A stretch of 64,000 nt of DNA from Neospora caninum Liverpool (taxonomy: Eukaryota > Apicomplexa > Conoidasida > Eucoccidiorida > Sarcocystidae): NCBI RefSeq assembly GCF_000208865.1, contig NC_018396.1, positions 5,574,514 through 5,638,513 of the forward strand, written 5' to 3'. Position numbers and translations under genes: made by a program. The notes beneath the pieces were generated by a model. It was given only the letters and a program-made list of their open reading frames with translations, was not told the DNA's origin and searched no databases. Below, piece by piece: positions 12,417-21,914 of the stretch; the first letter of the stretch is position 1, and each line of letters begins with the position of its first letter.

Positions 12417-15400
12417 ATGGAATTGCCCCAGGCTGCTTCGGAACCTTCCGCTGGATTCGGCCACATGCAGAAACGCCGAAGCGTTTTTTGTGGGGCCAGC
12501 CGTTCAACCGATGCGAGCAACGAGGATGAGCTACAGGAGCTGACGCGTTTCTTCCGGCAAAAACTTGCAATTGACTGTCCCGCTTTTTTCCCTCCAAATT
12601 CCCTCCCTACAGACGCTGCGTCAGAGCTCCCGGCTGCTTTAGCGTCTCCGCAAGACTGGGGCCGTCTTCTGCACTTTATGCAAGAGCTACTCAGTCGTTC
12701 TTTGGATCCTCCCATCCCGCTGTTTCTGCCGGTCCTCAGTCAAAACCAGGTCGCCCAGTCGACCAGCCTTACCTGTGACGAGAAACCGTCGCCTTGCCAT
12801 GCGATCCACCCCAGGGAGCCCTTTGGCGGCGCAACGGCGCAGCAGGGGATCGCCAAGGACGAGGAACACGAAGAGCTCCTGCTTCAGTGCACCAGGTCCA
12901 TTCGCGTCGTCCTCTCTGCGGCAGGGAAAATACCAGTTCAACTGTGCGTTCAACAAGGTGCTTTGCCTTTGCTCGTCCAAGCTCTCTGCTGCCGGAACAG
13001 AGAAATCATGGTGAGCACAGCTAGCTTAGCCCTACCATTTCGTGGACACATTAGGTAGCCTTACCCGAGGCGACCGCATCGCACTTCTGCCAGTACATCA
13101 CAGAAAAACCGAATGTCCTCTTTATCGCTTCAACAACCATGAAAAAGCACTTTGCTAGCACGTGAACCGCTCGGGGTTTTTATCCATGCCCAGCGGCACG
13201 TAGGTTCATAGAGAGACAAAATGACATCAACACCAGTAGGCTGCAGGATTGTAACTCTCTCATGTTGGGCGCGAGGACGTGCATACATTTGGACGGCCGT
13301 ATGCTCACTTTCACTCCCCCTCATATTTATGCAGTACATCGCAGTGCATTGTACGTACTTGCATAGCTATATATAGACGCCCGCGTGGATGTCGTTCTGC
13401 GGGATGTGATACATGCCATCAACGACGAGGCGTTTGAGCGATGGGTATGTGCAAGTCACCCCTCACCTCTTTGTCCACGGGAGAGTTGGAGAAGCGAAAA
13501 CCGAGAGGAGCGGCGTGACAACGGTGAGAACGTGCGGTGTGTATCCCGTGCATGCTGCCGCGAGGGTTTCACCGCACAGGCCGTCAAGGCGTTTCAGATA
13601 TTCTGCGGAGTCTCCCACTTCGCATAGGGTCGCGCCTGGACGAAGGGACCAGAAGACAAGACAAAGACCTTGTGTGTTCGCCGATGCACTTTTCGTTGAC
13701 CTTTAACACTCTTTGTGACACGGCCAAAACAGACATCTTAGGGAGCTCGATGCTTGCATTCTTTTTGTTTGGTGTGTCTGCACAGTTTGAGGCAGCATGG
13801 TGTGTGACTAACATCGCGAGCGGGTCCTCGGAAGACGTCACTGCTCTCGTGGCGAGTGGCTGTCTCGTTCTGCTCTTCGCCCTCGTCTTTTCCTTCCATC
13901 CTTCTCGTTTGTCTTCTCTGGGACCGCCTTCTTCGGGAGCGCCGCAACCTCACTCTCCGGATCGCGACGAGGAAGAAGTGTTGGAGCAGATTCTGTGGGC
14001 TCTCGGCAATATTGCAGGAGACAGTCCCCACTTTCGCGATCTTCTTCTGTCTCCAGACGCCTTGTTCCAACACACTCAGCAACTCCAATGTTACCCGTCA
14101 ATACAGCAGCAACCCCAGCTGTCGCACCTTCTTCAGCACTACAAAGAAAGCCTCGTGCGCCTGCAACAGCTACGCCGCACAGAATTCGGCTGTGGCAACG
14201 AGGAGGAGTCTCAGTTTCCTTCTCTCCAAGGACAACTTCTTGCCCTCATCTCGCAGTGCCGAAACATTCAAACCTGGCGCACATGCGTCTGGCTTCTCTC
14301 CAATCTCTGTAGAGGACAACCTCGGCCTCAGGTGAGAGCGGTAGACAAGCAAGCAGACGGGTCGATGGATTCTTTGGAGGCATCCCCTCAAGATATAAGC
14401 ATGTGGAGGAGTTTGCCGCTGCATCCAATGCAATCGCGACTCCAGCGCAAACGTTGACACCGGTATCACTGTCCTGTCGCAGCCTGCCATATACGACAAA
14501 CCCTAGGATATAACAGGCCAGTCTGCTGTATAGGTGCGCGCGGCAGAGGACATAATATTCAACGAATACACCTTTCACGGGGAAAGAACGGGGTGCATGA
14601 AACTGTAAAGGAGGTAAGCACTCAGATAGACCGCAGATGTGTGTGTCTTGGCTCTTCTTCGGAGCGCGTTGTCACCACTAAGATGGCATGGCCTTTCCTA
14701 GAAGTTTCCGTGTGACCGGCTCGAGCCCACTCGCACAAAGCTTCGGCCGTCGAGACCATCCGATCTCTTCTGCTTCGCCTCTGTGTCGTTTCTGGCTGCG
14801 GCTGTAGCTCCAGCGCCTCCTGCCAGTCGTGCCGCTACTGCAGCACGTGCTCCTCAACTTCCAGGACGACGAGGCCCTTTCAGATGCACTGTGGGCGCTC
14901 GATGGCCTCGCCGGACACCCCCGGGGCGCCACGCTGCTTGCCGAGCGACGAGAACTCCTCACAGCTGTTATCCACGTCCTAGCTCACTGCAGCAGCGCGT
15001 GTTGCTGCCGTTGTCCTACACTGTCGGCCACGGCTTCCCCAGACCATGCTGCGGCGCCCTCGAGCCTTCATGTCTGGCCACTTAAGGAGGCCGGCGGGCC
15101 GTTTGCGAGGAATTCGTGCTGTCGAACTTGCTGTGGCGCCTCCCCAAAATCTCCACCTGAAGCCGAGACCGAGCAACACCACCAGATGTGCGTCCGACCT
15201 GCGCTGCGCATTGTCGGCCAAGTAGCAACGGGAAGCGTCCGACAGACGCAGCTTCTGCTCGACTGTTGTGTCACGGATCAAAGGGGCATCTACGGCGACG
15301 AGAACTCCCGCCATGCGTCTTCCACAGCTGAGAGGAGTCTCAGTAGCCAACCTTCTTCCCTGTTGCTTCACATTTTGCGCATCTTGCTTCACCACGAGCG

Positions 15401-17005
15401 GAAGGCAGTTCGAAAAGATTGCGGGTGGTGTATCAGCAACATTGCTGTCGGATCTCTTCACCAACTGCAGCAACTCTTAGACTTGGGAGTTCTGGAGGCA
15501 GTTCTCATGCAGCTGTCCTCACGGGGAGAGGAAGAAGAGGAAGTCCGCCGAGAACTTCTCTGGGTAGTCGTGAACGCGTGCACCACAGCCGACCGAGCTG
15601 TCTTGGTCCGCCTCCTCGAGCTGGGGGCCGTTCGTCCGGTATGCGAAATGCTTCGAGTTGCGGCGCGCACTGCCGATCCGAAAGCTGCGGCGGCTGCAGT
15701 CGACGCGGTTGCTTCCATTCTTGAAAAGTCGGCGCCTGCGGTTGTGGCGGAGCCTGGGACACGCGGCAGGGGGGATAGGGACTGCTCCGAGAGAGCTGAG
15801 ACAGGCTGGCAGGCGAACGGTTCTGCCGCCGTCCAGCAGTCACTAGGGAATATTTGCTGGGATGAAAAGGGGAAGAGCCTGGGTTCCAGCCATGTCTCTG
15901 AACTCATCGCTGCCAGCTGCGGGTGTTGCTGTGGAGAGAACAGCGGGAATAGGCATGTCTGTGCGTGCACGTGCCATCACCTATTGCTCCTGTCTAGCGC
16001 ACTGCTTCTCGAAGAGGAGTGCCCGATGTTGGTGCAACTCCTTGTTCAGCAACTCCAGCAGCAGCCGGCGGGTTTGTGTTCTGACCTGGTTGCTCGTATT
16101 GGGCGGACTGGAGAGGCGCTTGTTGAGGTCGCCTCCGTCGTCAATCGGCATCGGTTCATCGTTCGTCAGTTGATCCAAGAGTATCAACAGCGCCGCGAGC
16201 AGGCTATCATGGACTACCTGGTAAGGAAAAGCATGTCGAAGGAAAGCCGTGCCTGCGGATCGAGACTCATCCCGCGCGAAAACAGGATTGACGGGGGCTG
16301 CCGGGGGCAAGGAGACGCCGCGGTTCCGCCTCAGACTTTGCCCTGTGGCCTGGAGTGTTTGATGGATGGCCACCAGTCCATGCCAGTGTCGTCTGATGGG
16401 AAACGACTTTTTAGAAGCTAACGACCGGCAGGCTCCGTTTCCACGGATTTGGCTGGGCGGCAAGGATTCCGTTTGATTTGTCGACTCGAGAGGCGCAGAC
16501 TGCTGTCCGCTGACACGAGAGCTGAGTACCGTTCCCGTCCAGGCACTTTTCTCTTTCCTGTTTGCTTGTCGATATCTTGGGGCGAAGTCTTCAGCGCAGC
16601 AACGAAACGAAAGTAACCGAGCCCGCCCGACAAGTAGGCAAGACGACGGGCGAAAGACGGATGCGCGACTTTCGCCAAAGACGGGAACCAAACAAGTACT
16701 TTTAGTCGTGTATAAATAGGCATGAAGAAGTGGCGCACCACTCAAAGTGTTTGCATACTTTTTTATCTGCGTCAATATGCATGGCTGCATACAGCCTGTC
16801 CAAGTTGCAACAGTACGGTTCAGACCCACCAAGTGCCGATCTCGGAAGGAAAGTTCGTGCCTTAACTCTTGACTGTGTTGGTGCTTGATTTGCCTGAGCT
16901 GGTAACTGAGAATCCAGCACACCCTTGTAAATGAGAGGACTAACTTTTCTTTTTCTGCCGAAGGTACACGTTCCGCTGCGGCAGCACAACGACTTGGCAT
17001 GTTGA
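12417..17005 (+). CDS. Importin-alpha-like armadillo repeat protein, divergent
   Basis: Proposed exons are 12417-13010, 13786-14331, 14808-16220 and 16964-17005, all phase 0. Exon 1 ends ..REIM and exon 2 opens FEAAWCVTNIASG, the importin-alpha armadillo signature. ILWALGNIAGD, WLLSNLCR, ALRIVGQVATG, CGWCISNIAVGS and ELGAVRPVCEML follow in the order seen in importin alpha. Importin alpha binds classical nuclear localisation signals and couples cargo to importin beta. No clear basic importin-beta-binding segment is visible at the N-terminus, and Cys- and Ser-rich insertions interrupt several repeats, so this may be a specialised paralogue. Exon 3 also reads through to a stop at 16419-16421. 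I prefer splicing at 16220 because GTAAGG there pairs with a CTAAC branch-like sequence, a pyrimidine tract and AG at 16963. The start ATG has A at -3 and G at +4. Length is about 864 aa, or 917 aa with read-through. Confidence 0.8.
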
Positions 17006-18378
17006 GGCCGACATCAAGCTATGGTCTACACATGCGAGCGGACACGTGGGAATGGCGGGTGGCGGCGAGCACGGAGTTGCTCTAGGGTTGGAGGCTCGAG
17101 CAAAAAATACGCCTGAGCCTGTCTTGGAGTGCACACAGCGCGTCTCGCACAACCGAGTTGCCATACATGGAAAGAGTCGTAGTTTCTCGCTTTTAGACCC
17201 AAATTTCATTCAGCTACCCGCGATCATCCTCCCGCCCTCAACGGGCTTGAAAATTCCAGGTGGATACCAAAGGAATCCTCGCCTTCAAATGGACACATTG
17301 AATCTTCCTCGTGACCGCGCGGAACGACAGGGACTTCATTGTGGTCAGTGAATCCGCATCCCTGCGCGGTGCTGCCGCATTGAAAAGGACACTGTGAAAA
17401 GAAGCTGGCACACATCAAAATTGAGGACTGCTACGAAAAGAAATATGAACACCGAGCTGCTGGGGGGTGAGAACTCAAGGCAAACAGCGGTGAGAGATTC
17501 CTTTTCTAGTTTGTTTGCGTGACACGAGCTTCTCTGCAGACGTTTCGTCTCCGTAAACACAGCGAACTCATAAAAGACTTTGCTCCTTCCAGCGGCCCTT
17601 GCACTTTCTTTCGCATGAGGGAGCGAAGGACAAGGGGAAGACTGATGCAAGTTTAAAAGAGTCCGTCTGCCGAGGAGCTCGGTCCGTGATTCAGTTCTTG
17701 CGCCTACCAACATCCCCCACGAGGCACTTGCAAACCCCCGGGGTGTTCGCCTAATGCGGGTTTCTGGGGTTTCGTACGTGTACGGCGTAGCCTGAGAGTT
17801 GTGATTCCACTGCCTTCCTAAGCGAGAGTGTGAGACCACCATTTCGACTGCTGCTCGACTGTTTGGGGCTGAATGGAGTTAGTAGAAAGCGCGGCCACTC
17901 GGCGGTGCCGCGGAGAAAGACACTTTTTTTGTGCAAGAAAGGAAACTCGTCGAAGAAGCTTCGCGCAAACTGTGTTTCGTTGTCAGTAATGCCGATGGGA
18001 TAGGCCCAATCTCTTCTTCTGTCCAGGGCTCGTCCTTGGTTGCGGGATATTGATCGGATGCATCCTGTGAACGCTCTTTGATGCCAGCGGTGCCAGCGAG
18101 GGACGCCTTGTCTTTGTATGGAGTGGCGACTGCTTGCCAAACGTGCCAAACGAAGCGCGCAACGAATGGTGACAATTCTTTCCACGAGAACAAAAGGTCT
18201 CAGGGCCTGTCCCTTGTTTCCGAGGCGCCTGGGCCAGAAACGCGCCCCTGAAACACGCGTCCACGACCGGCTGGTCGTGAGAGCCAAACACAACTAGGCC
18301 GAAAGCAATAACACTCCCCTAGTTTCTACAATCCTGGATCCCGGGCACCGCTTCCTGTCAGCGCCACACGGCCTGTTC

Positions 18379-18437
18379 GCTCGGTCTGTGTCTTTGCTCA
18401 AAGCGCCGCTAGCCGTGCTCGGTCTGTGTCTTCGCTC
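18379..18437 (+). repeat. Short direct repeat, period 38
   Basis: The sequence GCTCGGTCTGTGTCTT followed by a pyrimidine and GCTC occurs at 18379-18399 and again at 18417-18437. It lies about 450 bases upstream of the secreted-protein gene, so a role as a repeated promoter element is possible but unproven. Confidence 0.6.
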
Positions 18438-18564
18438 CTTTTCTGCGGCCCCTCTGCGTGTGTCTGCTCGCGGCTGCTAGCTGTAAAGCGCCCGTTGAAT
18501 GATGACGACCGCTGGAGCTGCGATCAAAAACACCGGGGGAGCGAGAACGAACGCAGCGATTGGA

Positions 18565-18620
18565 CAAACGCGTCTGTCAAAATTAATCGTTTTTAATTTG
18601 GCCCTTGACAGACGTTTGCG
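18565..18620. repeat. Imperfect inverted repeat upstream of the secreted-protein gene
   Basis: The left arm CAAACGCGTCTGTCAA and the right arm TTGACAGACGTTTG are reverse complements apart from a 2-base bulge. AATTAA/TTAATT continue the symmetry towards the centre. It sits about 260 bases 5' of the ATG at 18881 and could be a hairpin or a paired transcription factor site. Confidence 0.65.
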
Positions 18621-18880
18621 CTGTCAGCTGTAGACACACTTTCACGTTTCGGCCCCGGCACGCATTCCGGTAACACCCCAACACTGGTCTTTTTCTAGCC
18701 GAATCATCCGTTCACTCGGCTAGACGTCGCGACGAGCGCGTTGGCAACGCCAGTTTTACATTTCGCGGCCGTTGCGAGTCAAGCCCTCTCGCAAGTTTTT
18801 CCATACAGCTTTCCCGCTTGCCGACTGCCCCGACTACTCCAGCTCCTGCCGCCTCAACCTTCCAATATCATCCCGTCAAG

Positions 18881-19684
18881 ATGGCGCGACCCAAGACACG
18901 TTCTCTGGCGGCCTTCCTGCTGCTCGTCACCCTTGGATCCCTCTTGATCGCGTCCGAGGGAGTGCAGCTTTCCGTCTCTGCCTTGCGGAGACTTTCTGTG
19001 AGTGCAAAGAGAATCGCGACATCGGGAGTGGGCTCGGCGAACGGGCCTGGTGTTCGTAATATGGTTGGGGCATGGAACAGATTTTCTCAAGGACAGGAGG
19101 AAAACCCACCCAATCAGACCCGTCCGGAGATAAAAATGAATGTCCAATGGGCTAAAGATAAACCGGTTATCGGATCCAACGGTGGTGAAGGCAAAATTTT
19201 GGAGGCAGCTCGGAAAATTGCACACCAGCATGGAGGACTCTTGATGAATCCCGGCCAAATCAGGGCCGCCATGCTGACGGAATTCATGAACACCCTAAAT
19301 AGAATCGACTTGTCTAAGTACGAGAATCTCAACGCGGACCAACAGAGAGACTATGAAGACACACAGCAGTCAATCAACGCCATGTCTCCGGAGCAGAAGG
19401 CAGCCCTTATTAGCTCCTATCAGAACGAAAAGAAAAAGACAGGATTAGCACGTTTGCTATTCAAGCGCAAAAAGGACAGGATGGAGAAGCAGATGATGAT
19501 GGCAGCGACGCACCTTAACCAGGACAGGGATGAAAAAGGCAATCTTAACAGAGGCGCAGTGGGAAGAGCAATTCAACACGCGAACACCAGATTTGAGGCC
19601 GAGGAGAAACGGGAGCAGGAAGCGCAACAGCAACAGGCGCAGCCGGAACAAAAGCCAGAGCCCAAGAACGACACGCGCCTGTGA
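18881..19684 (+). CDS. Small secreted protein with TEXEL-like RRL site, dense granule candidate
   Basis: Single-exon frame of 267 aa. The ATG at 18881 has A at -3 and G at +4 and opens a clear signal peptide: a basic start, a hydrophobic core at about residues 8-24, and a likely cleavage near residues 25-30. Just after it, residues 36-38 read RRL followed by SV, in the position and form of the TEXEL motif that Toxoplasma ASP5 cleaves in dense granule proteins. The rest is soluble, charged and helical in appearance, with a Lys/Arg-rich stretch near 190-210 and a Gln/Glu/Pro-rich C-terminus ending DTRL. No second membrane segment is visible. I do not recognise a known domain. By established knowledge such proteins go to the parasitophorous vacuole or beyond; that this one does is inference. 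A named GRA is possible but cannot be assigned from sequence alone. Confidence 0.85.
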   Translation: MARPKTRSLAAFLLLVTLGSLLIASEGVQLSVSALRRLSVSAKRIATSGVGSANGPGVRNMVGAWNRFSQGQEENPPNQTRPEIKMNVQWAKDKPVIGSNGGEGKILEAARKIAHQHGGLLMNPGQIRAAMLTEFMNTLNRIDLSKYENLNADQQRDYEDTQQSINAMSPEQKAALISSYQNEKKKTGLARLLFKRKKDRMEKQMMMAATHLNQDRDEKGNLNRGAVGRAIQHANTRFEAEEKREQEAQQQQAQPEQKPEPKNDTRL

Positions 19685-21914
19685 GCGGTGTGTAAGCGAT
19701 GACGTTTCGGGAATCGCACGATTTCGTAGAGTGTGGTTGTTTTTTGGCGTGCTACATCCTTTAAGCCCGACTGGCGCCAGGCCACCGTTGGATGGTTAAA
19801 AGCTGGCGACACCGCACTTTTTCCGGTCAATCGTTTTCCATGTCGAAAGACAGCAACCACTTTCAATTTGCTTTTCCACCGAGCAGCGAGAGCTGAATGA
19901 CCTGTCTCTTTCATCCCTTGCTTAAGCTGGGACTTGAACTGAACGGTTTCTCGCATATGGGCCCTTCAGACATTACTGAGAGTGACCATAACCGTAGACT
20001 TCTGTGTTGCTGGCGACATTAGCTGAGCTGGTTTTCTTGTACTTGCCTTCCAGTACCATTCTTCGTCTTGTTTTGCACGAAACGGGAGTCGATCTATTTG
20101 CAGCTAGTCATCTGCCGTGCGGGTGAGCCGTTCAGTGGAACAATAATGGGGTTGCACCATGAGGTTTCAATCGACTTTCGGGGCATTCACGGAGACTCCT
20201 GCATGGCACAGTTTCATTTAGAGGCGGACCACTAGTTCTCCATGCGATGAGCAGGATAGAGGAGATCACTGTTTATTCACGTGAGGTGAAACAGCTGGCG
20301 TCTTTATTACATGAAAGTGGGATAGGCGGCGCACCTTACAGTCGGTATTTCTCAGCGGAAGCTTTCAGCAGGCAGCGCAGGCCAGATGGTGTTCGACCAC
20401 TAGAAGCACACAAAGGCAGGGGTCTCGCGAGTTGCTTTGTTAGGTTGTTTGAGAGAAAGGCTAAGAAGGGGAGAATTGACAGTTAAAAACATCGTGGAAC
20501 GAGTGGTGTCAGCATCGATCCGGTGACGGACACTTCCGTTGTTCTTGCTCCGAGGGAACGTATCACTTGGCCATATTCATAAACCCCTGGATAGGTCCAG
20601 CCATATCAATGCATACCAATTCAGGTGTGTACCATTTCCTATGCTCCTTAACATAAGCTCTATCTAAAATTTATCGCACATCATTCTTATATCGAGGAAC
20701 TGCTGGGAACTGGCTGCCGGCGCAGAGGCCGCAGCTGGTGGGTTTATGGAATGTGTTGTGACTGATGGTATGAGCGGACGCTCCATCTCTCTCCGTTGTG
20801 TGTTGCTTTTCTATTTCGCTGGCAGTTCTCTCCACTTCAATGAGTCAGTGGCTCAGCTTTCTCGTAGCGAGAAAGGAACGGCTAGCGACGCGACCTTTCG
20901 TCCGGTCCGAGAGGGGGTTTTCCACGCGGATGTGCAGCGAAACAAACGCGGAGGCAGCGCCCCGCGTCGCCTTCCCGTCCTTCACACATGCCGTCGAGCC
21001 TTTCTGTCCGCTTCACGATCAGCCGCTTCGTGGTTTTCTGCCTGTTTCCACGTTTCGCATACAATATGTGATCGTAGCTCTCCAATGCGTCCTCATTCCT
21101 GTTTCGGGGAGCGTGCAATCCACTCCCCTTCTTCTGGTCTAATCCCTTTCTCCCCCCGCTCTGGTACTTTTTGGGTGGTGAAACCTTCACTAATCAATCT
21201 CCTCTCTCTCTCCTCCCGTCGCCCATTGGACGAGGTCGACGTGTCTGCGGAGATTTTCGCTTGTCGAAACACAGTCAGAGACAACTGTCGTCGAAATAGT
21301 TCACTTGGTGCGCATGCCTCTTGCGGTTGAATCGGCCGGATCGACGGCGGCATTGCTCAAAACCATGCTTCCATCTCTTTTTGCTCCGCTTTCCCCCCCG
21401 CATTCTCTTTTCCGACCGGCGTTTTGTGTGCGACGGGGAAAGTTACCGAGCGCTCAGTCTCGTGCGCAAAAAGCTATATCTCACCGGTGACGAGCTTCTC
21501 TTCGCGGCAGCAAAATAGACTCTGCCCCCACTGTGTGCGTGTGAAGGCAGCAGTTTTGCCTTCCCTCGTCACTCCTTTCCTCCCTCCGCTTCTTTTGTGT
21601 CTGCATGTGGGCGTCCGGTTGGGTATTCGTTTCCCGCCCTTCCGCTCTCCTCTCTGTGTGGACGTGTTCTGATATTATGCGTCTTCCCACGGCCTCGTGT
21701 CCCCTCTCTTCAGGTCTCGTCTGTTTCGCGCGTGCTGACATGCGCCGTTGATTCGTTTCCTGCACTCGCGATCACCGCACACCTTGTGTACATACGCCTC
21801 GTGGCGCATGTAGGTTCCGTCCACTGTGCTTCGTTCTTCTGGTGGCGCGCCGCGTTCGCTCTGCCGTTGCCCCTGCCTTTTCCACCCCCCCCCCCCCTCG
21901 TCTTCTACGCGGGA
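19685..21914. promoter_or_regulatory. Intergenic interval 5' of NEMF
   Basis: It holds the 3' end of the secreted-protein gene, the second copy of the dispersed repeat (20581-20654), and pyrimidine-rich DNA typical of a 5' UTR leading into NEMF. A run of 13 C at 21885-21897 lies 17 bases before the NEMF ATG. The 194-aa plus frame at 20746-21330 has no recognisable feature. Confidence 0.5.
20581..20654 (+). repeat. Dispersed repeat, copy 2
   Basis: This is the partner of 3779-3842. It matches in order the blocks AAACCCC, ATCAATGCAT, ACCAATT, AGGTGTGTA and GCTCCTTAACAT, with small insertions. Same strand, about 16.8 kb away. Confidence 0.7.

Larger units (their letters stand above)
17006..18880. 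promoter_or_regulatory. Intergenic interval 5' of the secreted-protein gene
   Basis: No coding exon is convincing here; the 165-aa minus frame at 17345-17842 has no motif. The right part must carry the promoter and 5' UTR of the gene at 18881, with the direct and inverted repeats listed separately. Confidence 0.5.

Noticed and set aside
13375..13443. Possible extra exon reading DVVLRDVIHAINDEAFERW before GTATGT
   Set aside because: The only upstream AG (TATATAG) puts it out of phase with exon 1, and direct joining of 13010 to 13786 restores a perfect armadillo repeat.
15981..17000. 339-aa minus-strand open frame
   Set aside because: It overlaps the conserved armadillo exon on the other strand and shows no motif.
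18881..19684. Naming the secreted protein as a specific GRA
   Set aside because: Signal peptide plus RRL is shared by many dense granule proteins; no sequence feature ties it to one named member.
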